Of a stretch of 64,000 bases of DNA, positions 16,538 through 25,032 are shown piece after piece (position 1 is the stretch's first letter; each line of letters starts with the position of its first letter). Position numbers and translations under genes: made by a program. The stretch lies in the NCBI RefSeq assembly GCF_004571135.1, contig NZ_SPSB01000003.1, forward strand, positions 124,001 through 188,000, in the 5' to 3' direction. The notes below the pieces were generated by a model. That model had not been told where the DNA came from and did not search any database. It saw only the letters and a program-made list of their open reading frames with translations. Origin of the DNA: Algoriphagus kandeliae (GTDB taxonomy: Bacteria; Bacteroidota; Bacteroidia; Cytophagales; Cyclobacteriaceae).

Positions 16538-18166
16538 TCAAGTTTGAATCACTCCTACATTGAATCGATTTTCGATTGGAGCATGATTGGCAGCTTCAAT
16601 TCCCATGGAAATAACCTTGCGCGTTTCTCGAGGATCAATCACTCCATCCACCCACAGCCTGGCAGCCGCATAATATGGACTGAGTTCCTCATTGTATTTA
16701 TTGGTAATTTCTTCCAAAAGCGCTTTTTCATCTTCAGGAGAAATTTCTTTCCCAGCCTTTTTCAAAGCTGAAACTTTTATTTGAAGCAAAGTTTTGGCAG
16801 CTGAAGCTCCAGACATCACTGCCATTTGGGCTGTAGGCCAAGAGTAAATCAGGCGTGGGTCATAGGCTTTTCCGCACATCGCATAATTCCCAGCACCATA
16901 AGAATTCCCAATTATCAAAGTAAACTTAGGAACCACGGAATTAGCCATGGCATTCACCATTTTTGCGCCGTCTTTGATAATTCCACCATGTTCGGCTTTT
17001 GAACCCACCATAAAGCCGCTCACATCCTGAATAAATACCAATGGGATTTTTCGCTGATTGCAGTTCATGATAAATCTAGCCGCCTTATCTGCAGAATCTG
17101 AGTAAATCACTCCACCCATTTGCATCTCTCCTTTGGCATTCTTGACCACCTTCCGCTGATTGGCAATGATTCCTACTGCCCAGCCATCAATTCGAGCTGT
17201 CGCGCAAATCAAGGTTTTTCCATAATCTTTTTTGTATTCATCCAATTCCCCTCCATCTACTAGACCTTTCAGCACATCGATCATATCATAAGGTTTCACA
17301 CGATCAATAGGAAATTTCTCCAAAACCTCTCCAATAGAAACTATAGGAGCTTTGGGCTCTTTTCTATCAAAACCTGCATTTTCAGATGCACCTATTTTGT
17401 CAAAAATTCTTCGAATTGCGTCCAGGCATTCCTGATCAGAATCGTATTTATTGTCAGTTACTCCGGAGATTTCACAGTGGGTAGTCGCTCCTCCCAAGGT
17501 TTCATTATCTACCTGCTCACCAATTGCGGCTTTCACCAAGTAGGATCCAGCTAAAAAAATCGTCCCTGTCTTATCCACGATCATCGCCTCGTCAGACATG
17601 ATCGGCAAATAAGCTCCTCCAGCCACACAGCTTCCCATGATCGCAGCCACTTGAACTATCCCCATGGAAGACATCTTGGCATTATTCCGAAACTGACGCC
17701 CAAAATGTTCCTTATCCGGAAAAATCTCATTTTGCATAGGAAGAAATACACCCGCGCTATCCACCAGATAAATGATTGGAAGTCGGTTTTCCATTGCCAC
17801 TTCTTGAGCTCGCAAATTTTTCTTGGCGGTCATCGGAAACCAAGCCCCAGCTTTCACGGTGGCATCATTAGCAACTATAACGCACATTTTTCCGCTCACA
17901 TAGCCAATTCCTGTCACTACTCCTGCAGAAGGACAACCGCCTTCTTCTTCATACATTCCATCAGCAGCGAAAGCCCCGATTTCCAAAAAATCAGATTCTT
18001 GATCGATCAAATAATCAATTCGCTCTCGAGCTGTCAGTTTTCCTTTTTCATGCTCTTTTGCGATTCTTTTTTCACCTCCACCCTTTTTTACAGTCTCATA
18101 CTTAGTTTTCAATTCATCCAATAAGGAATCAAAATTCAAAGTGGGAGTTTTTCCGGCAGTATTCAT
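16538..18166 (-). CDS. Acyl-CoA carboxylase, carboxyltransferase (beta) subunit
   Basis: 542 residues, the usual length. It transfers the carboxyl group from biotin to an acyl-CoA. Seen: KLTARERIDYLIDQ, IVANDATVKAGAWFPMTAKK, IYLVDSAGVFLP, GSCVAGGAYLPIMSDE and, in the C-terminal half, GAGNYAMCGKAYDPR. The pattern is closest to methylcrotonyl-CoA carboxylase beta subunits by my memory, but propionyl-CoA is possible. No biotin carboxylase or biotin carrier subunit adjoins it, so the partner is encoded elsewhere. Confidence 0.92.
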   Translation of the reverse strand: MNTAGKTPTLNFDSLLDELKTKYETVKKGGGEKRIAKEHEKGKLTARERIDYLIDQESDFLEIGAFAADGMYEEEGGCPSAGVVTGIGYVSGKMCVIVANDATVKAGAWFPMTAKKNLRAQEVAMENRLPIIYLVDSAGVFLPMQNEIFPDKEHFGRQFRNNAKMSSMGIVQVAAIMGSCVAGGAYLPIMSDEAMIVDKTGTIFLAGSYLVKAAIGEQVDNETLGGATTHCEISGVTDNKYDSDQECLDAIRRIFDKIGASENAGFDRKEPKAPIVSIGEVLEKFPIDRVKPYDMIDVLKGLVDGGELDEYKKDYGKTLICATARIDGWAVGIIANQRKVVKNAKGEMQMGGVIYSDSADKAARFIMNCNQRKIPLVFIQDVSGFMVGSKAEHGGIIKDGAKMVNAMANSVVPKFTLIIGNSYGAGNYAMCGKAYDPRLIYSWPTAQMAVMSGASAAKTLLQIKVSALKKAGKEISPEDEKALLEEITNKYNEELSPYYAAARLWVDGVIDPRETRKVISMGIEAANHAPIENRFNVGVIQT

Positions 18167-18235
18167 GAAGTTGATTTTGGGTTTATGACATTTAAAACTC
18201 CAATCTACAAAAGGAAGTTTGGTTTTTGGGAAAAG

Positions 18236-18266
18236 AAAAAGCCCTTTTTCAAAACAAAAAAGGGCT
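18236..18266 (-). terminator. Intrinsic terminator of the amidase gene
   Basis: On the minus strand AGCCCTTTTT and AAAAAGGGCT (18240-18249 and 18257-18266) form a ten-base-pair stem with a seven-base loop, followed by a T run. It lies about 25 bases after the amidase stop. Confidence 0.75.
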
Positions 18267-18291
18267 AATTCCTTGAAATACAGCTTAAAGC

Positions 18292-19092
18292 TTAATTTCC
18301 TTCAATTTCATTTTTATAATCCCGAATGGATCTGAAAATCGCAGAAGCCATGTATTCCTGCCCCTGTTTGCTCATGAGAAATTGCTCTTCCGAGCTATTG
18401 GACAGGAATCCCAACTCAACCAAAACAGATGGCATTGACGGAGTCCAAAGCACATAAAAAGGTCCTTGCTTTACACCCCTGCTCTTTCTTCCTACCCTAT
18501 CCTTAAATTGCTTTTCGATTTGATCAGCCAAAGTAAGGGAGTTTTCAAAAAAAGCTTGGGACATTAGATTAAACATGATGTAGGATTCTGGAGAAGAAGG
18601 ATCAAAGCCTTCATATTTTTCTTGGTATCCATCTTCCAAAAGCATCACTGAGTTTTCTCGCTTGATAATATCGAAGTTGGATTCGAAATGCTTCATTCCC
18701 ATAATAAAAGTCTCAGTCCCAAAAGCAGAGCGGCTTGCTGCAGAATTGGAATGAATGGAAACAAAAAGGTCTGCCTTGTTATTATTGGCAATTCTAGGTC
18801 TATCCTTTAAAGAAGGGAAGGTATCATCCTTTCGGGTATAGATCACTTCCACATCCGGCATATATTGCTCAATATATTTCCCAACAAGTAAGGTGACCGC
18901 CAAATTGATGTCTTTTTCACGGGATTTAGAACCCAAATTCCCGGGATCTTTTCCACCATGGCCTGCATCCAAAACAATTTTTTTCATCCGAAATGCCGGC
19001 ATCATCGTTTCATCAGGAATGAAACCTCCAAACAGAAACGGAATCATCAGAATTAGAGAAAGAATAAATTTTTTATTTTGAAACCTTTCCAT
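18292..19092 (-). CDS. N-acetylmuramoyl-L-alanine amidase (Amidase_3)
   Basis: 266 residues from the ATG at 19092; a start at 19128 would add 12. A signal-anchor precedes the catalytic domain (KFILSLILMIPFLFGG), so it acts in the periplasm on the peptide bond between MurNAc and the stem peptide. Zinc site seen: VLDAGHGGKDPG with His, a Glu in SREKDINL, and LFVSIHSNSA with the second His; the catalytic Glu is in VLVELGFLSN. The family serves in cell separation and wall turnover. The start codon overlaps the LptD start on the other strand. Confidence 0.92.
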   Translation of the reverse strand: MERFQNKKFILSLILMIPFLFGGFIPDETMMPAFRMKKIVLDAGHGGKDPGNLGSKSREKDINLAVTLLVGKYIEQYMPDVEVIYTRKDDTFPSLKDRPRIANNNKADLFVSIHSNSAASRSAFGTETFIMGMKHFESNFDIIKRENSVMLLEDGYQEKYEGFDPSSPESYIMFNLMSQAFFENSLTLADQIEKQFKDRVGRKSRGVKQGPFYVLWTPSMPSVLVELGFLSNSSEEQFLMSKQGQEYMASAIFRSIRDYKNEIEGN

Positions 19093-21877
19093 GAGGGCAA
19101 TAAAATTAACTTTACGCGAAATTTCCATTAAATCAGCAAATAAGGCAGCGACCGTGCAGGGATTGAGACTCCTACTTTTGAGCTTATGTATATTTTTGCT
19201 TTTGCCCCAAATGGCTGAAGCTCAGCGAACCAGGCCCACTCAAGAGAGAAGGTTGACTGTACCTGATACCTTAGAGGCTCCTGCTCGTATTTTGGGGGAT
19301 ACAGTTTCCATCCCAGCTGACACCTTATCCTTAACAGATTCGACAAAAATTGTGCCCACCAGCTCAATTATGAGCGAAATCAATTACTATGCTGAAGATA
19401 GTATCGTCACTGACTTCAAAACCAACAAAGTCTATCTCTACAATCAAGCATGGTTTGAGTATGGAGAAATGCGATTGGATGCAGATCGGATCGTGATAGA
19501 TTGGAAAAATAATGAGCTTTACGCTTCGGGTGTTACGGACAGCCTAGGGAATATTCAAGGGAATCCCTTTTTCAAAGATCGAGGGCAAGTCTATGAAATC
19601 CGAAAGGAAATGCGGTATAATTTCCAAACTCAAAAAGCCATCATTAAAGATGTTGTCACCGAGCAACAAGATGGGATTTTGAGGGGAGAAACCATCAAAA
19701 AGACTGATGATGGCAGCATCTACCTGGATCATGGATATTATACCACCTGTAAGCTTACTGAGCCGCATTGGCATATTTCTTCCAACAAGATCAAGTCTAT
19801 CGAAGGAAAGCAAGTCGTCTCAGGACCATTCAATCTCTATTTCAATGGAATTCCAACTCCACTTGGTCTTCCTTTCGGCATTATTCCTAATACTCCTGAA
19901 GAAAAAGCGTCGGGAATCATCTTCCCTACTTATGGAGAGGAACAAGTTCGCGGATTATTTCTACGTGATTTTGGATATTATTTTGCTTTCAATGATTATA
20001 TCCACAGCAGAATAACTGGGGATATTTATTCCAAAGGTGGATGGGGACTCAAATCTCAATCCATCTATAAAAAGCGGTACCGATTCAGTGGTTCATTTAA
20101 TTTTGATTTCCAAAAATTCAAATCTCCTGAAACAGAGCTTAATCCAGTAGATTACAACACCTTCAGAATTTCTTGGTCACACAATCCTGAAAGTAGAGGA
20201 ACGGGAAGATTTTCCGCATCTGTCAATGCGGGAAGCACCTCCTATTTCAACAATGTCATAAATCCGACAAATTTTCAAAATAACGTCACCTCTGACCTTC
20301 AGTCGAATATCAATTACACGAAACAATTTTCCGGCACACCTTTCTCCATGTCGGCAAGTGCCCAGCATTCCCAATCCGTTTCAACTGGTGAGGTGAGACT
20401 ACGTTTACCTTCTTTCAACGTTTCGATGAACCGACAAAATCCATTTCGAAATGTGGATTTTGAGCCACTCAAAACTTTGAATATTGCCTGGAATTTTGAT
20501 ATCCAAAACTCCATTACCAACCGGATTCAGTCTCCAACTCCTATTGATCCAGAATTGGGAGGAAGCACGGCACCAGAGTTAATTCCTTTTACTCCTGAGA
20601 ACTTTAGCCTTTTGCTCAAAAATGCCAATAATGGAGCCCAACATCGAATTCCTATCAGCTCCAATTTTACCTTGTTTAAATACTTTACTGGAACAGCTTC
20701 CGCAAACATCACAGAACTTTGGTATTTGCAAAAGCTTCGTTTCTTCTACAATCCAGAATCAGAGCGAGTGGATCAAATCGTAGAGAATGGATTCAATCGG
20801 GTGAGCTTTTACAATAGTTCATTTGCCATGAATACCAACCTCTATGGATTCTATAATTTCAAAGGGGGAAAAATCCAGACGATAAGACATCATATTCAGC
20901 CCACTTTTGGATTTAGCTACACCCCGGATTTCACAGATGAGTCATTTGGATATTTTCAAAATGTACAGGTAAATGCCGAGGATGACACCCGATTGTACAA
21001 TAGACATCAAGGATTTATTTATGGTGGTGCTCCGCAGGGAGAATCCAGATCCCTGACATTTGGTTTGCGGTCAGTATTGGAGGCAAAAATCAAAACCGCC
21101 GAGGATTCCACAGATGAAGAGAGTACCAAGAAAATTCCAATCATCGAAAATTTAGACCTGAATACCTCCTACAATTTTGCAGCTGATTCCTTTCAATTAG
21201 CACCTGTGAGAATCAGTGCCCGGACAAGCTTTTTTGAAAGAAGACTATCTGTGAACGTGAGCACTACCTTGGACCCCTATGCTACTGCTACTTTCACCAA
21301 TACGAATGGCACAGAAACCATCCGTAGAATAAATGAGTACGCATGGAAAAATGGCCAAGGTATTGGAACAATTCGAAATGCATCACTGAACATCAATGCA
21401 TCAATTAATCCGAGCAACTCACAAAATCCAAATGAAGTCCGAGATGAACTCACCAATCAATTCCTTCAGCAAGGGGGAATTATGAATGAATTTGTGGAGA
21501 GTCAGATTAACCAAATTGTCACTGATCCAAGCCAATACATAGACTGGAATATTCCATGGAATTTGACCGTGGGTTATAATTTAGCCTACAGCAAACAATC
21601 AAATGGAAGTACGAATGTGACTTCTGCGGTGCAACTTTCGGGAGATATTTCCCTATCTGAAAAGTGGAAAATCAATTTTAATACTGGTATAAACTTAGTG
21701 GATCAGGCGATTACTCAATCCATGATAGGAATTGCCAGAGACCTGCATTGCTGGCAGATGAATGTCAACTGGATTCCGTTCGGACGCTTTACATCCTATA
21801 ACATTGACATTCGTGTAAAATCCAGTATCCTACAGGATTTGAAAGTTTCCAGAAGAAGGTCATTCTTTGATCGATGA
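19091..21877 (+). CDS. LPS-assembly protein LptD-like outer-membrane protein
   Basis: 928 residues from the ATG at 19091, with a Sec signal (LLLLSLCIFLLLPQMAEAQ). A GTG at 19154 or TTG at 19163 would give a normal-length signal peptide and leave room for a promoter, so the start is uncertain. The N-terminal OstA-like domain is seen in DFKTNKVYLYNQAWFEYGE and RLDADRIVIDWKNNELYASG. A cysteine follows in YYTTCKLTEPHWHISSNKI, then a long beta barrel. LptD inserts lipopolysaccharide in the outer leaflet with LptE. kdsB downstream makes the CMP-Kdo needed for the same lipid. Confidence 0.88.
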   Translation: MRAIKLTLREISIKSANKAATVQGLRLLLLSLCIFLLLPQMAEAQRTRPTQERRLTVPDTLEAPARILGDTVSIPADTLSLTDSTKIVPTSSIMSEINYYAEDSIVTDFKTNKVYLYNQAWFEYGEMRLDADRIVIDWKNNELYASGVTDSLGNIQGNPFFKDRGQVYEIRKEMRYNFQTQKAIIKDVVTEQQDGILRGETIKKTDDGSIYLDHGYYTTCKLTEPHWHISSNKIKSIEGKQVVSGPFNLYFNGIPTPLGLPFGIIPNTPEEKASGIIFPTYGEEQVRGLFLRDFGYYFAFNDYIHSRITGDIYSKGGWGLKSQSIYKKRYRFSGSFNFDFQKFKSPETELNPVDYNTFRISWSHNPESRGTGRFSASVNAGSTSYFNNVINPTNFQNNVTSDLQSNINYTKQFSGTPFSMSASAQHSQSVSTGEVRLRLPSFNVSMNRQNPFRNVDFEPLKTLNIAWNFDIQNSITNRIQSPTPIDPELGGSTAPELIPFTPENFSLLLKNANNGAQHRIPISSNFTLFKYFTGTASANITELWYLQKLRFFYNPESERVDQIVENGFNRVSFYNSSFAMNTNLYGFYNFKGGKIQTIRHHIQPTFGFSYTPDFTDESFGYFQNVQVNAEDDTRLYNRHQGFIYGGAPQGESRSLTFGLRSVLEAKIKTAEDSTDEESTKKIPIIENLDLNTSYNFAADSFQLAPVRISARTSFFERRLSVNVSTTLDPYATATFTNTNGTETIRRINEYAWKNGQGIGTIRNASLNINASINPSNSQNPNEVRDELTNQFLQQGGIMNEFVESQINQIVTDPSQYIDWNIPWNLTVGYNLAYSKQSNGSTNVTSAVQLSGDISLSEKWKINFNTGINLVDQAITQSMIGIARDLHCWQMNVNWIPFGRFTSYNIDIRVKSSILQDLKVSRRRSFFDR

Positions 21878-21889
21878 TTGGGGAATATT

Positions 21890-22612
21890 TTACAGACTTT
21901 CCAAAAATTTTCTGGCCTTTTCTAAGTCTTCTGCAGTATCAATTGCGATAGGTTGATGCATGGTTCTCACCATTCGAATCTTAATACCTTCCTCCAATAA
22001 TCGAAGCTGTTCCAACATTTCGATTTGCTCTAATTCACCCTTTTGCCAAGAAGTAAATTGACTTAAAATTTCCCGTCTGTAGGCATAGACACCTATGTGC
22101 TTTTTATAAACTAGGTTTGGCAACTTATCTCGATTGAATGGAATCGGTGATCTCGAAAAATAAAGAGCATCTCCCTTTTCATCAAGAACCACCTTTACTG
22201 CATTGGGATTTTGAGCTTCTTCTTCTGAAATCTGATGAAACAAGGAAGCCATCTGCACTGAATCATCTTGAAAAACTTCCACCAAAGACTTTAAAGAATT
22301 AGCATCTTGAAAAGGCTCATCACCTTGAACATTCACAATCAGTTCGGCATCGACTTGGTCAAGTGCTTCAGCTATTCGATCTGATCCGCTTTCATGATTT
22401 TTTTTACTGAAAAAAACATTTCCTCCAACCTGCCTGATCTGATTGGCGATTTCTTCATGATCAGTCACCACCCAAACTTCATCAAAAACACCAGTACCCA
22501 AAGTACTGAGATAGGTTCGCTGAATAACAGATTTCCCTCCTAAATCTTGGACAAGTTTAGCTGGCAAACGAGTAGATGCGAATCGTGCAGGGATGAGAGC
22601 GGCAGACTTCAA
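21890..22612 (-). CDS. kdsB: 3-deoxy-manno-octulosonate cytidylyltransferase
   Basis: About 240 residues from a TTG at 22612, which puts LKSAALIPARFASTRLPAKL right at the N-terminus as in the family; the ORF extends to 22705 but the extra 31 residues look untypical. The enzyme makes CMP-Kdo for the LPS inner core. Seen: IPARFASTRLPAKLV, the aspartate motif VNVQGDEPF, and HIGVYAYRREIL. It converges on lptD, so Kdo activation and LPS transport genes are neighbours. Confidence 0.93.
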   Translation of the reverse strand: MKSAALIPARFASTRLPAKLVQDLGGKSVIQRTYLSTLGTGVFDEVWVVTDHEEIANQIRQVGGNVFFSKKNHESGSDRIAEALDQVDAELIVNVQGDEPFQDANSLKSLVEVFQDDSVQMASLFHQISEEEAQNPNAVKVVLDEKGDALYFSRSPIPFNRDKLPNLVYKKHIGVYAYRREILSQFTSWQKGELEQIEMLEQLRLLEEGIKIRMVRTMHQPIAIDTAEDLEKARKFLESL

Positions 22613-22711
22613 GGTTTGGGGTTTTGAATGGATATTTTCAATAAATAAGGGCCAAAAATAAAGAAACCAGAGCTTGGAATGAATTGCCCTGGCTTCTCTT
22701 TTCAAATTTTA

Positions 22712-24052
22712 CTAGACTTTGGGAACTTGCCAGCCATTATGGTAATGAGCTTTCATCAAATCATTGGCATCAGCATCTGTGAACTGATTATTTACTGCAT
22801 CCCAATAAATTTTCTTTCCAGTTTTGTAGGCAATATTGCCCATTTGTGCATTGATAGCCGCTACTGATCCAGTTTGAATCGCACACTTCAACTTACTTGG
22901 ATCATTTGCCATCACAGACTCCACAAAATTCTGGGCATGGGAATCCAAAGCACTTCCAGTAGGACGGGTGTGTGGGACCTCTTCTACTTTCGGCTTTCGC
23001 TCTCCTTCCACATTTTCGGTTTCTGGGATTACTTTCCAACCTCCTCGATTCACTACTAAAGTTGCATTATTCCCGATAAAAGCAATTCCTTCAGTCGTAC
23101 CGTAATTTCCCCCATCAATCCCTGTGGCATGCTCCCAAAGCATATTGAATCCATCATATTCATAGACTGTTTGCAAGGTATCTGGAGTCTCGGAAGCATC
23201 ATCAGGATAAGCAAACTTACCTCCTGAGGCCATAATAGATTTCGGGGCACTTACTCCCATTGCATAAAGTGCAATATCTATTTCATGCACCCCCCAATCT
23301 GTCATTAGACCACCTGCATAATCCCAAAACCACCGGAAATTGAAATGGAATCGATTTGGGTTAAATGGTCTCTTTGGAGCTGGCCCCAACCACATATTAT
23401 AATCCACTCCAGCAGGTGCAGGTCCATCTGGCTGTACTGGAACTGGTTTCATCCATCCCTGATAAGCCCAGCATTTCACCAAACGAATCTGACCTAGTTT
23501 TCCTGATTTGACATATTCGATGGCCTGATCGTATTGAGAACCGGATCGCTGCCATTGACCTACCTGTACAACCTTTCCATAGCGCTCTTGAGCTTTCACC
23601 ATGATTTGGCATTCCTCGATCGTGTTAGCAATAGGCTTTTCAACATAGACATGCTTTCCGGCAGATACTGCATCCACCATGTTCAGGCAATGCCAATGGT
23701 CCGGTGTACCGATAATCACAACATCAATATCAGGATCCTCGAGCATCTTTCGATAATCCCTGTATTGCTTGGGTCGGACACCTCTTAATTTGAATACATC
23801 CTCAGTTCGCTGATCCAAAACTGATTGATCGATATCTGCAAGAGCAACACAATTGACATTAGGGATTTTTAAATGTGCATTCATATTTGACCAACCCATT
23901 CCTTTACAGCCAATTAGGCCGTAATTAAGTTGATCTGAGGGCTTGATTTTTCTTGTAAAAGCACCAAAATCAGCTGCCGTCAATATCGATGGCATACTGA
24001 GCCCAGCTCCCATGAGCATGGTATTTTGGAGGAATTTTCTTCGTGAAGACAT
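22712..24052 (-). CDS. Tat-exported Gfo/Idh/MocA oxidoreductase
   Basis: 446 residues. MSSRRKFLQNTMLMGAGLSM is a clear twin-arginine signal. After it the nucleotide-binding motif GLIGCKGMGWSNMN and the conserved EKPIANTIEEC (EKP) mark the Gfo/Idh/MocA family, which oxidises or isomerises sugars using NAD(P) or NADP bound tightly. WGVHEIDIALYAMG is the typical metal or substrate segment. With the DUF1080 gene upstream it forms a common pair in this phylum, likely acting on glycosides by a 3-keto mechanism (inference from the known family). Confidence 0.88.
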   Translation of the reverse strand: MSSRRKFLQNTMLMGAGLSMPSILTAADFGAFTRKIKPSDQLNYGLIGCKGMGWSNMNAHLKIPNVNCVALADIDQSVLDQRTEDVFKLRGVRPKQYRDYRKMLEDPDIDVVIIGTPDHWHCLNMVDAVSAGKHVYVEKPIANTIEECQIMVKAQERYGKVVQVGQWQRSGSQYDQAIEYVKSGKLGQIRLVKCWAYQGWMKPVPVQPDGPAPAGVDYNMWLGPAPKRPFNPNRFHFNFRWFWDYAGGLMTDWGVHEIDIALYAMGVSAPKSIMASGGKFAYPDDASETPDTLQTVYEYDGFNMLWEHATGIDGGNYGTTEGIAFIGNNATLVVNRGGWKVIPETENVEGERKPKVEEVPHTRPTGSALDSHAQNFVESVMANDPSKLKCAIQTGSVAAINAQMGNIAYKTGKKIYWDAVNNQFTDADANDLMKAHYHNGWQVPKV

Positions 24053-24134
24053 AGGTTTTTGGGTTATTGAGTTATTGGGTTATAATATGTGGGCTATAAT
24101 TCAAAAGCATCTGCCCACTGAAAACTGCTAACTG

Positions 24135-24902
24135 TTACAAAGGCCTCACCCAGATATTTCTGAATCGAACTGGATTTCCGTGATCCTGAAGTTTGATTGG
24201 AAGTTCTTCTGGGTGTGCTTTATAATTAGGAATTCCAATGTATTCAGTCGGTCCCCGAAGAATCACGTGATTTTGCACCAAAACCCCATTGATCATCACC
24301 GTAACCGTTGCTGGGGATGTCAAAACTCCATTTTTATCAAAACGAGGAGCTTTAAAGATGATATCGTAATAATTCCACTCACCCGGAGCTCTTAAAGGAT
24401 TCACCAGTGGTGGATATTGCTTGTAAATACTTCCTGCCTGCCCATTGGTGTAGGTTTTACTTTCATAACTATCCAAAATTTGCACCTCATACAATCCCAT
24501 CAGGAAAAAGCCCGAATTACCCCGGCCTTGTCCTTCTCCTTTAATTTCAGTTGGTGCGGACCACTCAATATGATACTGAGCATCTCCAAAAGGCAATTTG
24601 GATTGAATGTCTCCTTTTCCTGCTACCACAACCAACTCACCATTTTCGATCTTCCACTCCGCTGGACTTGAACCATCTCTAGCAGAAACAAAGCTATTCA
24701 GGCTGCTTCCATCAAAAAGAACAATCGCATCTGAAGGGGGTAAATGATTTTGGGCTCCTGGGGTAATTTTTGGAGGAACAGGAGTGTAAAACTCTGTGGC
24801 CTGAGGAGGAATTGGAGGCGGAGTTTGCTCTTGAGCTTTTGCAAATGATGAACCTACTAGAATACCTAAAGCTGTAAAAAAGAGCTTATGGAAAATTTTC
24901 AT
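24135..24902 (-). CDS. DUF1080 family secreted protein (3-keto-glucoside hydrolase-like)
   Basis: 255 residues with a Sec signal (HKLFFTALGILVGSSFAKA) and a proline-rich N-terminal linker. The domain is the concanavalin-like DUF1080: LFDGSSLNSFVS, EWKIENGELVVVAGKG, the segment GQGRGNSGFFLMGLYEVQIL, and PGEWNYYDIIFKAPRF. Some DUF1080 proteins cleave 3-keto-disaccharides. The Tat-exported oxidoreductase gene follows 82 bases downstream. The gap holds a few copies of CAATAAC but no clear terminator. Confidence 0.85.
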   Translation of the reverse strand: MKIFHKLFFTALGILVGSSFAKAQEQTPPPIPPQATEFYTPVPPKITPGAQNHLPPSDAIVLFDGSSLNSFVSARDGSSPAEWKIENGELVVVAGKGDIQSKLPFGDAQYHIEWSAPTEIKGEGQGRGNSGFFLMGLYEVQILDSYESKTYTNGQAGSIYKQYPPLVNPLRAPGEWNYYDIIFKAPRFDKNGVLTSPATVTVMINGVLVQNHVILRGPTEYIGIPNYKAHPEELPIKLQDHGNPVRFRNIWVRPL

Positions 24903-25032
24903 ATGTGAAATTATTTAGGGTTGAGAAAATGAATGAATAAATTAAGGGCAATTGTCCTGAATCAAAAGACCATTGATGGATTTTTGGTTGTAGAGGGCAA
25001 AAGCTTTCCTAATTTTCTGAAAAATACAGCAT

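Noticed and set aside
22613..22705. N-terminal extension of KdsB
   Set aside because: The 31 extra residues are hydrophobic/aromatic and unlike the family; the TTG at 22612 aligns with the normal start.
24053..24134. Tandem GTTATT repeats as a possible repeat array
   Set aside because: Only three short imperfect units; no spacer pattern, so not CRISPR and probably chance.
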